From assembly GCF_010111755.1 (NCBI RefSeq), contig NC_088960.1:930001-994000 (forward strand): a stretch of DNA of 64,000 nt, written 5' to 3'. Both the position numbers and the translations under genes were made by a program. Each line of letters starts with the position of its first letter. Position 1 is the stretch's first letter. Positions 10,838-20,892 of this stretch are shown one piece after another. Source of the stretch: Nakaseomyces glabratus. Taxonomy: Eukaryota > Ascomycota > Saccharomycetes > Saccharomycetales > Saccharomycetaceae. A model generated the notes under the pieces. The model saw only the letters and a program-made list of their open reading frames with translations, had not been told where the DNA came from and made no database searches.

Positions 10838-10980
10838 ATGAAGTAGTTAGTGTCATATGGGTACACCGTTTTCTAGACTAGGAGCCAAATTTACTAAATC
10901 AGGAAAGTTTCTTAATATATTTACCCTGCCGTAATCCTCATATCTTGAGATTGTAGGCCCTAAGTTGCGACTGAATGGCA

Positions 10981-11492
10981 CTAGAGGTAGTTTACTCTAG
11001 TAGAATGTGTAATGGCCCTCTCGACTGTTTCTGGGACCTACGCCCCAACGTGGGCTCTCTACACCGAGCCAGGCTTCCGTCTACACAGTGCCCATCCCAT
11101 TGGCAAGAGTAAACTCCTTACCTCGACCCGCACCCTGACCAGGGGAGCGGTTGGCACCACTTCCGGCCTGCCATCTCCACTTTCGCTTAGCACCGTTCCT
11201 ACCAAGGCAGTAGGATGAGCAGCCTCTGTACCACCTCCCCTCTAGATTCACCCTTCACAGAATACTACACTCCTCATACCCCCCCATCATGGGCCCAACC
11301 GTAGTCTGCAACTACCATTGCCCTCCAGAGAGAGATGCCCAGCCTAACATCCCCTTTCCACGCCCACAGCAAACGCCGGCCTAGCTGAGCCTAGCTCAGC
11401 CTAGCTGGGTCCATCTGAATCTGCTTTGAGCCTAGGAGGGCCTAGCAGGTAAGCTGCTAGACAGAAAGACCCTCTCTCTAGCCGGCCTAGAG
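10981..11492. other. GC-rich structured block, possible non-coding RNA gene
   Basis: Base composition shifts from AT-rich to clearly GC-rich for about 500 bp. The right end carries three consecutive perfect inverted repeats: GCTGAGC/GCTCAGC (11384-11400, 3-nt loop), CTAGCAG/CTGCTAG (11442-11460, 5-nt loop) and CTCTAG/CTAGAG (11476-11492, 5-nt loop), inside a run of repeated CCTAG words. At the left end TGTAATGGC (about 11008-11016) recalls the Alu-domain start of yeast SRP RNA as I remember it, followed by a short GGCCC/GGGACC pairing. I find no convincing B box, and the family is not identified. It could also be a promoter region of unusual composition. Confidence 0.3.
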
Positions 11493-11865
11493 CATCCCAC
11501 TAGAATGTTCGGACAGTTACCACAATCACCATGGACGACTAAATGTGGGCAGCAAACACCGCAACGATCCACAGGAGAGACTTTGCCTTCTACTGCAGTT
11601 TGTTACCAGACTCTCCCATCTGTGCGGTTCTTTCACTGTACCATTATCGAGCCTCTCTTCATCTCTTTTTTTCCACTTCCCAAAGAGAGTTTCAAAATTT
11701 CGCTTGTGGCCAGAGACAGAGCCCACCATTTGTGAAAAATTTCCCACATCATCACTTGTTAGCATAGAATAAGAGAATACATAGCGTTTCTATATAAGAA
11801 TAGTATCGTTAATTTCAGCTATTTCTTAGTTGAATCACAGCTCAAGACAGTCGATTGTAACCAAA

Positions 11866-12855
11866 ATGGTATGTTAACCTCTCACAAAATGAAATACACG
11901 CCGAATACTATGAGAAGACAGGAAAAGCAATAGCAGAAACGGAAAAACCTGACACAGCAAAGTTGTTGATGAAGAAGATACTTATGTGTTATAACGTGGA
12001 GCATATAATGATCATATTCGTTTCTAGTAGATCTATATGAGGCGATTACTGCTTTTCTCAAGTATGCTATGGAGAACCCATTTACTAACATGGAAATTTT
12101 TTTATTACCTTTTCACCTCTTACTTTGGGACATTTATGAACATATGAACAAAACGTCGAGTCAAATAAAATACATGGGAACATACGCAAACCGAAGAGTC
12201 GGATTACAAACTGGAAACTTTCATGGTGTACCTCTAATAGTTGACAGCAATAGATTTGAATATGAATAATTTCAGAAGATACTACAAGAATACACATTTG
12301 CACCAAACAACTTTTTATAAAAAACAGAATGACGAACAATAAAAGACGTATTACTGGGTTTGGAATATCGTACTACGGGGAGGCGTGTGGATATCCCATT
12401 GATATAATGTTAAGCAAGTCGATTTTTGATGTTTTTCAATTCGTGAATGTCTCCTAGTGTGAAGTTTAGAAGAAATATAATTAATATTAATACAGGCCGG
12501 TGTTAAAGCTTACGAACTAAGAACCAAGTCTAAGGAACAATTGGAAAACCAATTGTTGTCCTTGAAGAAGGAATTGGCTGAATTGCAGGTCCAAAAGTTG
12601 TCCAGACCATCTTTGCCAAAGATCCACACCGTTAGAAAGGACATTGCCCGTGTCTTGACTATCATCAACGAACAACAAAGAGAAGCTGTCAGACAACTAT
12701 ACAAGGGTAAGAAGTACCAACCAAAGGACATGAGAGCTAAGAAGACCAGAGCTTTGAGAAGAGCTTTGACCAAGTTCGAAGCTACCAGAGTCACTGAGAA
12801 GCAAAAGAAGAAGCAAATTGCTTTCCCACAAAGAAAGTACGCTATCAAGGCTTAA
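11866..12855 (+). CDS. RPL35: 60S ribosomal protein L35 (uL29), intron after the ATG
   Basis: Ribosomal protein next to the peptide exit tunnel. The CDS is join(11866..11868, 12496..12855). Exon 1 is the ATG alone, followed directly by the 5' splice site GTATGT (11869-11874), as in S. cerevisiae RPL35A/B. Exon 2 begins after TACAG at 12491-12495 and reads AGVKAYELRTKSKEQLENQ, giving 120 residues, the family length. Codon use is extremely biased (AAG, AGA, TTG, CCA), as in highly expressed genes. Without the intron no ATG lies in a sensible place, so the splice call is firm. TATATAAG at 11791-11798 is the probable core promoter element. Neighbours ARF and UFD2 match the S. cerevisiae order. 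Confidence 0.95.
11869..12495 (+). other. RPL35 spliceosomal intron (627 nt)
   Basis: 5' splice site GTATGT at 11869-11874 and 3' splice site ACAG ending at 12495. The only perfect TACTAAC branch sequence is at 12083-12089, about 406 nt before the 3' splice site; nothing close to that consensus lies in the last 100 nt. I see no snoRNA boxes in the intron. Confidence 0.85.
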
Positions 12856-13116
12856 ACTTATTTCAGGAAATAATTTAATCATTTTCAAAATACTCCCTTT
12901 TTTGTAGAAATAGTTATAATCTGGTAGGTATATCTTTCATAATCCAATACACAATCATACTATAATAATAACTTCTGTCATAAAATGACGAGAACTGTTC
13001 CATGGAACATAGTAACACCATCAATCTTGATGCAATATACTTTTATGCCTAATTAATATATAATTTTATAAGAGTGATACGAAATCACTTTAATTGCATA
13101 TAATATGACTGGTAAT

Positions 13117-15960
13117 CTATTTCTTCATCTTCTTATTTTTCTTGTATTCTTCAATTTTCTGCTTCAACTCCGTGTTTGGAATAACTTGTTCCAATTTCAA
13201 TGGCATTCTGTTAAATGGATCAGTTGAGTCACTTAATAGATGTGCCTTGATTGTTGCTCTATCGATGTTAACCTTAGATGTTGGTAAAGTCACTGGATCT
13301 TTCATAATAGTGTACATTAACGGATCCAAAAATTCTTCGGGGGCATCTCCATATTCCATATCTTCTTCTTCTTCGGCGTTCTTCCTTTCCTCGGCTTTCA
13401 ATGCCAGGTTCATTAACTTGTCACAGAATTCAGGTGATACAAGACCAATTTTACTTTGTAAAATATGCACCGCTCTTTCAAATAGTGCTGTATCAAATGA
13501 TCTGGAGTCTCTTGCAATTGCACTTATGAACTCATCTTCTCCTGCAAGATTAACATATACAGTTGTCAACGCTTTTAATAATTGTTTGGGATGAAACGAG
13601 TACTTCTCAGGATTTTTTACCTTAAGCTCTCCACACTTAGGGCCAACTAATGACACGAGATTATAGTTCAACATACTTGCTAGACGGTCCACAATTTCGG
13701 AGCTACAGAAAGCAGAAGGAATATCAGCGGTAAAAATCTCGAATAACTTAAGAGACTTCCCGGCCAGACCACAGGATGATTTTGCTTGTCTTTCTGCAGA
13801 CATCAGCTTACTCTGTAGTTCCTGATCATTTTCTTCCCTAGTTGGCTGATTACCTTTGGCTCTGTTTTCAATTTCATTTTGAATGTTATGAACATCTGCT
13901 AGACTACTTAAACCTTCATCCAAAAGGAAGGTTAAATCATTTAACATACGCGCAACAAATCTGATAAAAAAATCACTGTTCTTTTGTGATTGCCAAATCA
14001 ATTGATTTTTGTACAGTGGTATCCTTGAATACAATTCCTCCAAAATAATTGAGATGCTGTATCTACTATTGAATTTATCATAAAATTGAGATGATGATCC
14101 TGTTTTTTCAACAATAACATAAAAGTCTAACAATGCGTAAAGCAAGTTTTCTTTAATAAGTTCGTCATGCTCAAATATTTCCATCATAAAACCAGGTGAA
14201 CCATCAGTTAACGGCATTGCTCCAACACTAAATAGTTGCACCAGTTTACCCTTTAAATGTGGGTTTGAAACCAACTCTGGGCAACGTAAAATGGTAGTAC
14301 CAAATTCCAGGAAGGATTGTAATCTTGGATTTCTGAACAAAGGAGAAGTTGAATATTGGGCAATATACAACGCATAATTGATTGGTCCTTCCACACAGAA
14401 TTCTGGATAATATTTGAATGGGACTGGCGCATTCTTTCTTAAATATTCTGCATTATCGACATTTTCAAAACCAACTTGATCAGGTATCAAAGGCAACTTG
14501 AAAGCCTGAGCAGGATACTGGTGGTTAGGATCAATCACTCTCATTAAGAATGTAGAAGCACCACATATAAAGTCAAATACCTCTAATTGCATGTTACGGT
14601 GCGTAAAAAATCCTTGAAGAGCAGACCGTATCGATTGTGTTATCTTTAGTGTCTTTTCCATTTGTTTTAGTTGCATATTAGCAAATGAAGCGAACATATC
14701 TTGTGAATTTGCGGCTTCTTTAACTCTTTCAATTTCTTCTCTTAACCGTTTCAATTGTGGCGTTATCTTTTCATCATACAATAAAGTACCTCCTAGACCA
14801 TACTGTAAATACGTTAAAGTTAAGAAAAAACAATCTGAAATAAAATTTGGTTTCATTTCAGCATCTTTTTTATTCCTATCATAAAATTCATCAGCCTCTT
14901 TGAAATCAGAGTTCAATCTTGTTTCCTGGGATAGATCAAGATATAGATTCAATGTGTTAAAATAGTTTACATCAATCTTATCAATTTTCTTGTAAGATAC
15001 ATCCAAAAATGGTTGCGAGAACTTTACTAAAATTAGAGTAATATTTGTCATGAAAGCATTAGAAGCCAGCTTATTTTGATTGGCATGGTCACCTCTTCGC
15101 AGATGGTTCTTATTGACAATTTGTGCAAAGTAACTGATCATATCAGATCTTGATTCTTCAGAACCTCTAATAATTTTGTCAATAACAAAAAATAGACGTT
15201 CAATAATGACTTTATGTTCTGCTTGCAAGGATTCATGAATAATCATTGTTTGTTGCTTAGATCTCTCCAAGTTGTCTCCATAATTTCTTAAAGCTACATT
15301 GGGATTTAAAGGGGATAAAGTTAGAATAGGGCCTAATATGGTTACCTTTTCGAATTCATTTGCTTTGCAATTATAGTCTGCAAAAAACCCCTCTACTTTA
15401 GTGAAAATTGCAGCTACAGGTTTAAATGTCAGGAACATCTCATAAATAGATAGTGTGTTGTTGTAAGTCATGGAGTCATTGATATCAAACATTGCCATGT
15501 CCTTAGTTAAATAGAACTGCAAATTTGTGAAGACATTTGTTAGGAATTCTAATAGCGATCCTTCTTGATTAGCTCTTTCAATGATCTTTGGAATGAAATT
15601 TGTGTAATCATCCACTTTCTCAATGATCTTTTTGATATAGTTCTTAAAATTCCCATTCATACAGAACTCTTCAATTTGAAACGCCACCAGACCATAGCCT
15701 ACCAGTAAAGTTTCGATCTCGTCAAAGGAAGATTGTAGCTCCTTTGCATTTTTGTTTTTTCTTCTTCTGGTCAATGTCCTATTGTAACAGTTATTCAAGT
15801 ATGCAAAAGGCTCCAACAATTGTTCGTTCTCAGTCAATTGAGCTAATATAATCCCATCGATATTCCGATCGATTTCATCCGAGAGCACGGTATACTGCGG
15901 GTTATTCGTCTCAGACCCAGGCAACTTCACCTGAAAGATATCCTCAATGATCAATTCCAT
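13117..15960 (-). CDS. UFD2: Ufd2, U-box ubiquitin chain elongation factor (E4)
   Basis: Extends short ubiquitin chains on substrates bound by Cdc48-Ufd1-Npl4 and hands them to Rad23 and the proteasome. The 947 residues (S. cerevisiae 961) consist of the long all-helical Ufd2 core and a C-terminal U-box at about residues 872-942, recognisable by EEFLDPLMYTIMKDPVTLP, then DPFNR and LKLEQVIPN. The U-box lacks zinc ligands, as is normal. The start at 15960 is the first ATG of the frame with a conserved hydrophilic N-terminus. The gene converges on RPL35. Its partner CDC48 lies about 21 kb away in the same window; this linkage also exists in S. cerevisiae and need not be functional. Confidence 0.96.
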   Translation of the reverse strand: MELIIEDIFQVKLPGSETNNPQYTVLSDEIDRNIDGIILAQLTENEQLLEPFAYLNNCYNRTLTRRRKNKNAKELQSSFDEIETLLVGYGLVAFQIEEFCMNGNFKNYIKKIIEKVDDYTNFIPKIIERANQEGSLLEFLTNVFTNLQFYLTKDMAMFDINDSMTYNNTLSIYEMFLTFKPVAAIFTKVEGFFADYNCKANEFEKVTILGPILTLSPLNPNVALRNYGDNLERSKQQTMIIHESLQAEHKVIIERLFFVIDKIIRGSEESRSDMISYFAQIVNKNHLRRGDHANQNKLASNAFMTNITLILVKFSQPFLDVSYKKIDKIDVNYFNTLNLYLDLSQETRLNSDFKEADEFYDRNKKDAEMKPNFISDCFFLTLTYLQYGLGGTLLYDEKITPQLKRLREEIERVKEAANSQDMFASFANMQLKQMEKTLKITQSIRSALQGFFTHRNMQLEVFDFICGASTFLMRVIDPNHQYPAQAFKLPLIPDQVGFENVDNAEYLRKNAPVPFKYYPEFCVEGPINYALYIAQYSTSPLFRNPRLQSFLEFGTTILRCPELVSNPHLKGKLVQLFSVGAMPLTDGSPGFMMEIFEHDELIKENLLYALLDFYVIVEKTGSSSQFYDKFNSRYSISIILEELYSRIPLYKNQLIWQSQKNSDFFIRFVARMLNDLTFLLDEGLSSLADVHNIQNEIENRAKGNQPTREENDQELQSKLMSAERQAKSSCGLAGKSLKLFEIFTADIPSAFCSSEIVDRLASMLNYNLVSLVGPKCGELKVKNPEKYSFHPKQLLKALTTVYVNLAGEDEFISAIARDSRSFDTALFERAVHILQSKIGLVSPEFCDKLMNLALKAEERKNAEEEEDMEYGDAPEEFLDPLMYTIMKDPVTLPTSKVNIDRATIKAHLLSDSTDPFNRMPLKLEQVIPNTELKQKIEEYKKNKKMKK

Positions 15961-17540
15961 TTCTTATCAGTACTTGAAGAGTCTTAGTATACCTCCCTTT
16001 CTTAGACCTGCTGTGAAAAGCCTCCAAAGCACACAAAAGATCAGATATCGGAATATTTGCAAACAAACAGTTGGCAATCCAGACACTTACCCAAAATAAA
16101 GAGCGACTAATGGTGTGTTTATACCCCACAACAACATGCATCTGCCATTATGGTCCTTAACTACTACTTTTGAAGCTGATTCGAAGTTTGCCTTCAGCTA
16201 GAATTGGTGAGCTCATATATCATATTAAACGATAAGCGACTACAAGCCGCATAGCTCATAGCGATGAGCTCTCAAGGTTTGCATCCAGATGCAAATAGTC
16301 TAATGGAACTAATATACTGTTAAGTCTATAGGCAAAGTACATATTATATTTTTGAATCTGGGTATATCATTCACTACTATGTAGCTTTTGATTCAGAATG
16401 TGGTTGTAGTCATTGTAAGATCATACCTTTCTTCTAGGAACCGGAGGATCTAGAACTAATTAAATTCAAATGCAATATGGATCTAGTACTGGGAAGGGTT
16501 GGGGCCATTGTGGTCGGTTATTTCTATACATGTCTATTACGATCCCTGTTATCAAGCTACTGTTTGAGGGTATTAGTTGACGATGCTATGAAAGAAATGG
16601 GGAGAGGAGTGCAAAGGGGATGTGAAAAGGGTGTGCAAGGGACAACTCGTTAGTGCTGATTACGGAGTTTCTTTTGGTGGGTTTCCATCTGAAGTCTTTT
16701 AGTATGTGTCCCGTGTGCATTTTAAACAAAAGACCCAGGAAAAAATGGCTTGTGTCAATTACTTGGGTACAATTTTAGTTTTCCTGTTTCAGGTTTGCGC
16801 AGAATTTTGGGTTCCCTTTTTCCTATCATGACTTGGACTTGGCAATACAACGTAGAGCAAGGGAATAAGAAAGACCCAAAGGGGGAGATAAAACGGATTG
16901 CATCATTTCAAATCGCCGTACCTATTTTACTTGTACTGTATGCATATCTAATAAATTCCTAATAACCTTAAAATATCACACAGATTGTTCCAATTGAGCT
17001 CCCAAAGGAAAAATAAAAAATCAAAAATCAAGAATCAGGAAAGATAAGTGTTAATCATTAGAAACTTATATCAATCTATACATAGGGGAAGGTCAATAGA
17101 GAAGTTTTTGCTTTGAGCTAGTACATATACACAATACACTTATTTTTTTCTCATTTGAAAGATACATCCATTGTCTTGATAGAAAGAATAGTGCGCTATT
17201 ATTAATCTTTTTGTATTTTTTGAGGGTTATTTTTTACACGCAACATAATTGCTAAACAATTGTTATTTCTAAGAGTGCAAACAGACTTTACTTTTTGATA
17301 TCAACATAGATAAAGTCGAATACTCAAATAATCTCCAGCAAGGAAAGGAATCAAGTTGAATATAAAGAAATTCACTAATATTTGATATCCAACAACTTTC
17401 AAGTATTTAGCCTTTCACAAGACATTGTATTACGATTTGGAATAGGGAGATATTAAGACAACTTATTAATAATAGTCTTTAAAGATTAAACATTGATCTT
17501 ATTTTGCTTCAATCACACTCATTAAGTAAAAGGTTCAACC
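15961..17540. other. UFD2-RBS1 divergent intergenic region
   Basis: 1.6 kb between two divergent genes. It contains a PAC-type motif at 16261-16270, repeated GAGCTC/GAGCTA words between 16209 and 16270, and a long AT-rich leader before RBS1 with a T-rich stretch near 17145-17230. A 29-codon ATG frame at 16745 and an overlapping frame ending near 16962 encode hydrophobic peptides that I cannot assign. Confidence 0.45.
16261..16270 (+). promoter_or_regulatory. PAC-type motif (GCGATGAGCT)
   Basis: Perfect match to the PAC element of ribosome-biogenesis promoters, about 300 bp upstream of the UFD2 start. No RRPE (TGAAAAATTT) partner lies nearby, so function is doubtful. Confidence 0.35.
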
Positions 17541-19319
17541 ATGGAGGAAAAACCGAACGTGAGCAATTCTGAGAGTTCTAGTAAGAATGTTAACGATTTG
17601 GATTGCGAAGAATTGGGGTTATCGCCTGCAATGATCACAGCTTTATTCAAAAGACCACATGACAGACAATTCATTATCGACAAGGAACAGGCTATAATCA
17701 ATTTTATTGATTCTAACCAAAATTCGTTAGAGCTACGCCCTATGAACTCTTACTACCGAATGCTTTCTCATCAAATTGCCGAGTATCACCATCTGAGACA
17801 TGTCATCGCACGGAGTAACGATGTTAGCGTTATACTCTTTAAAGTAGAGGATACGCACAAGTTTAGGAACAAGAAACCCCTATTGAAGAGCTTGGAGCCG
17901 TTATACGTAACTGAAAATAAATCCACAGTATCAGAGGAAGAATCTAAACCTGCAAACAACTCTGCTGGAAATACCAAGAAATTTAAAATACTAAAAAGAT
18001 CAAAGTCAAAGGATGATGCCATTACCGACAATAGCAGCCAAGAGAACATCCAATTAACATCTGAAACACCTGAAACCCCATTACAGGAGTCAAATAATTC
18101 TAGTTCATCTGCTTTGTTAGAGGAGCAGCGCTTGAAGAAAGAGGAGGAATACAACCAAATCAGACAAAATTTATTCGAGAATGTCAATGGCGATGAGGTA
18201 ATTGATGACAACTCCTTGAATGATGAGGATGATGGTGTTCATACAGACCTAAGTGAGGTTTTCGGAGATGTCAAGACCAACAATGATTCAGAAAATCAGG
18301 ACACAGCAAATGGTAAGGATGAATCAACTTCTGCACCATATTATAGAGTCAAAATCGTGCAAGAAAAATTTGGTGGTATCAACGATTCAAAGAATGGTGC
18401 ATCTCCACAACCTGATGAATTCCAGACATCTCGAAACAGTCTTCTGACAAACCAGGAATATCAATATCATTACAAAGGATATCAAAATAGAAATTCAAGA
18501 AGATCCTTCCATAGCAGTAACAGCGCAAGCAGCTTGGGTAATGACATGAACCCTGGATATAAATCGAAAAATAGAAGTGGCAGCTTTACCAGGCGTAGCA
18601 GTAATAGCAGCATTAATAGTAGGAGATCATCCTATAACAATAATTCTGAATATGGAGGCCTACATTATGGTAAATATATGCAGCAAATACCACAAGGAAC
18701 TCCCGCTGGTTTTCCCATGCCTTACATGATGTATCCGCCACACCAAATGATGCAGTATCAACAGATACCACATTTAGGAATGTTTGCAGGTGCAGGTACT
18801 ATACCAATCGATGGAGCTGGCGTGCCATTTTCAACATCAGCTCCGTATATGTACCCAATACCTATACCACCAACTACGGATGGAATCAATGTGCCTGGAA
18901 ATGCTGCTGGCAGTATGACGGCCAACTTTACACCCTTCTCCCCTTCCTTACCAAATGGAGTACACATGAGCCCTATAATGGTGCCAAGTGTTCCTAGGTA
19001 CAATCTAAACTCAACTAATCACCGTTCACATTACAGTAGTAATAATTCTGAGTCAAAGGGATATACAAGAAACAACAAGTATCAAAAGAATTCGTATAGG
19101 AATAAGATTACGACGGAGGGTGGTAGTAACGAATCATTCGACGGATCTGAATCAGAAAAAAGTATCGACAATGGCAGTAATAATAATGATCGTGAGGGCA
19201 ACGCACCCAGTTATCGATCTAGAGGCAATGAGAAAGGAAATTCTGTGTCTGGGGATAACTCTCCAAAGGGGGAAGATATACTCTCATTAAATCAGAACTT
19301 GAAAACACTATCAATTTGA
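17541..19319 (+). CDS. RBS1: Rbs1, R3H-domain RNA-binding protein
   Basis: In S. cerevisiae Rbs1 is a high-copy suppressor of a pol III assembly defect and binds RNA polymerase III mRNAs. The 592 residues (S. cerevisiae about 457) have an R3H domain at about residues 43-110, seen from the pattern SLELRPMNSYYRMLSHQIA and YHHLRHVIARSND, a SUZ-like basic segment near residue 270 (YYRVKIVQEKFGGI), then long low-complexity Ser/Asn/Arg and Pro/Met/Tyr-rich regions and a short conserved C-terminus. The extra length comes from the low-complexity parts. It lies between UFD2 and RDI1, combining the positions of YDL189W and YDL135C. ATG at 17541 is the first in frame. Confidence 0.9.
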   Translation: MEEKPNVSNSESSSKNVNDLDCEELGLSPAMITALFKRPHDRQFIIDKEQAIINFIDSNQNSLELRPMNSYYRMLSHQIAEYHHLRHVIARSNDVSVILFKVEDTHKFRNKKPLLKSLEPLYVTENKSTVSEEESKPANNSAGNTKKFKILKRSKSKDDAITDNSSQENIQLTSETPETPLQESNNSSSSALLEEQRLKKEEEYNQIRQNLFENVNGDEVIDDNSLNDEDDGVHTDLSEVFGDVKTNNDSENQDTANGKDESTSAPYYRVKIVQEKFGGINDSKNGASPQPDEFQTSRNSLLTNQEYQYHYKGYQNRNSRRSFHSSNSASSLGNDMNPGYKSKNRSGSFTRRSSNSSINSRRSSYNNNSEYGGLHYGKYMQQIPQGTPAGFPMPYMMYPPHQMMQYQQIPHLGMFAGAGTIPIDGAGVPFSTSAPYMYPIPIPPTTDGINVPGNAAGSMTANFTPFSPSLPNGVHMSPIMVPSVPRYNLNSTNHRSHYSSNNSESKGYTRNNKYQKNSYRNKITTEGGSNESFDGSESEKSIDNGSNNNDREGNAPSYRSRGNEKGNSVSGDNSPKGEDILSLNQNLKTLSI

Positions 19320-19765
19320 TCGAGAAACGCTTAATAGATAAATAAATTTAGCAAATTCTATAGTAAATATAGGACATGTCACGACCGAAAATAATAAGAC
19401 GAGCACCTAAGATACCTCAATGGGGCATGATGCACTCACTCTCTTCAATTCTAAGAATAATGCCACTACAAAGGGATTATTTTACTTTTGGAACATTGTT
19501 CGTTATAAAAATTAACTAAATGTTTAGCTGTATGAATACTTACATAAATCTATTTCAAGCCACAATAATTTAATTGTGAGGGATATCATATTCTCCAAAT
19601 TAGATGATTGACTTCTATAGGAAAGAGGAACAAAAAAGATGAAGACCATAAATCTAACAAACCCAACAAAGTACTTCTTGTATCATACTTTCACCATAAC
19701 TGTCAACATGATGGACGCCTAATTACAGTATGGAAGATAATGCAATTCTAAGAAACTTAAAAAAT
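19320..19765. other. RBS1-RDI1 convergent intergenic region
   Basis: About 450 bp of AT-rich DNA between two convergent 3' ends. Nothing beyond 3' processing signals is expected or seen. Confidence 0.5.
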
Positions 19766-20368
19766 CTATTTCTTCACAATTTCGACACCCCAGTTCAAAG
19801 TTAGATGAGTTGTTTTGTCATCATCAATAAATTTAGAGACGGCACTGTAGTTACCTCTAGCCAAGAACCCACTTGGGGCCTCGCTTTCAGGCAATTCCAC
19901 TTCATAGAAAGGCTTTTGTTTTGTGTTTGGGGCATATGATCCTAAATGATCATCAATTTTATCCACCGCGATCCCTGCCTTCTTAATATACTGAACATAT
20001 CTAAGCCCTGTAATGATTTCATGCTGGACTTTAAAAGTGATACGTAACTTATAAATGGACTTTTCCTTAACTTTGTAACGCTTCGAGGCCAGTTCTTTTA
20101 TCGTTGTCTCATTGGTCAAATCAAATGTAATTGGCTCTTTCTCTGTATCCACCAACAATTGAATCTTTTGTATCACAACTTTTCTGGTGTCGCCAGGAAA
20201 CTCCAATGGCAGAACATCAGAGGACAGTCCCAAAGATTCCTTCCATTTAGCCAGGGACTCATCCTCAGCATCTAACTTCTTGTATTCATCAACAGTCTTC
20301 TTCTCAGAGACCTTGTACTTGTCATCATTAGTACTCTCTTCAAAATCGTTGAAATCTGGTTCACTCAT
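19766..20368 (-). CDS. RDI1: Rho GDP-dissociation inhibitor
   Basis: Extracts prenylated Cdc42 and Rho1 from membranes and keeps them in the GDP form in the cytosol. The 200 residues match the family length (S. cerevisiae 202). An acidic, Lys-rich N-terminal regulatory arm (about residues 1-50) precedes the immunoglobulin-like prenyl-binding domain, with LDAEDESLAKWKESLGL, then YKLRITFKVQHEIITGLRYV, GSYAPNTK and a terminal LNWGVEIVKK, all typical of RhoGDIs. The start at 20368 gives the normal N-terminus. In S. cerevisiae this gene sits in the sister region, so its placement after RBS1 is part of the mosaic gene order. Confidence 0.96.
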   Translation of the reverse strand: MSEPDFNDFEESTNDDKYKVSEKKTVDEYKKLDAEDESLAKWKESLGLSSDVLPLEFPGDTRKVVIQKIQLLVDTEKEPITFDLTNETTIKELASKRYKVKEKSIYKLRITFKVQHEIITGLRYVQYIKKAGIAVDKIDDHLGSYAPNTKQKPFYEVELPESEAPSGFLARGNYSAVSKFIDDDKTTHLTLNWGVEIVKK

Positions 20369-20892
20369 CCTACCACGGCTATATTTTATACAGATTGTAT
20401 ATTACTTGATATGCCATACAGCAAATGATACAAAACAATTGATCAATCCAGAAGTATCGAAATAATTGGTATCCTCGAGGCCTTTTGCCATTATACTATA
20501 TTGATCCGGCTCCCTCGAAGGGTTTCAAACGAAATTTCGATTTCTGATCCGTTTGTGCGGTGAAAAGCGTATTGGGAGATAGGCGTATGCCATGACACAA
20601 AGTAATATACATAACTGCGCCCAACTATACGTGAATATTTAATTATTTGACAGTGATACCAATTGCGTCAGCTGTACAGTATATGTGCATAATATAGTTT
20701 GGAATTTTCTTGAATTTTTGGTAATTTTTGTGGTCGATTTGGTGCGATTTTCAATGAGTGAGGCCTCAAATTTATTATTGGTAGAAATTTCAAATAAGTA
20801 ATTTTAGTATCGAGCTCAATAGTGACGGAACTAGCTCATAATTATTATTCAGTAAGCCTTTCAACAGAATTTGAGTAACCATTGTTTCAGTA
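20369..20892. other. Divergent promoter between RDI1 and the 20.9 kb gene
   Basis: About 520 bp between two divergent genes, AT-rich with no RNA gene or repeat that I can support. Confidence 0.5.

Larger units (their letters stand above)
9887..11865. other. ARF-RPL35 intergenic region, 2 kb, partly GC-rich
   Basis: The longest gene-free stretch of the window. The first ~1 kb is AT-rich and unremarkable. A Rap1-type site is at 10825-10837, a GC-rich block with hairpins spans about 10981-11492, and the RPL35 core promoter follows (T-rich run near 11668, TATATAAG at 11791-11798). Small open frames here (for example 11012-11218, 68 codons) resemble no known protein. Confidence 0.5.

Noticed and set aside
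11012..11218. 68-codon ATG frame in the GC-rich block
   Set aside because: No similarity to known proteins and inside a region better explained by RNA structure; a GC-rich stretch is poor in stop codons by chance.
9887..11865. Telomerase RNA gene
   Set aside because: I looked for a template complementary to the 16-nt C. glabrata telomere repeat as I remember it; only a partial CCCACAGCA match at about 11363-11371 is present.
16745..16962. Overlapping short hydrophobic frames upstream of RBS1
   Set aside because: The ATG frame has only 29 codons and the longer frame starts with TTG; I could not join them with a splice signal or match them to a known small membrane protein.
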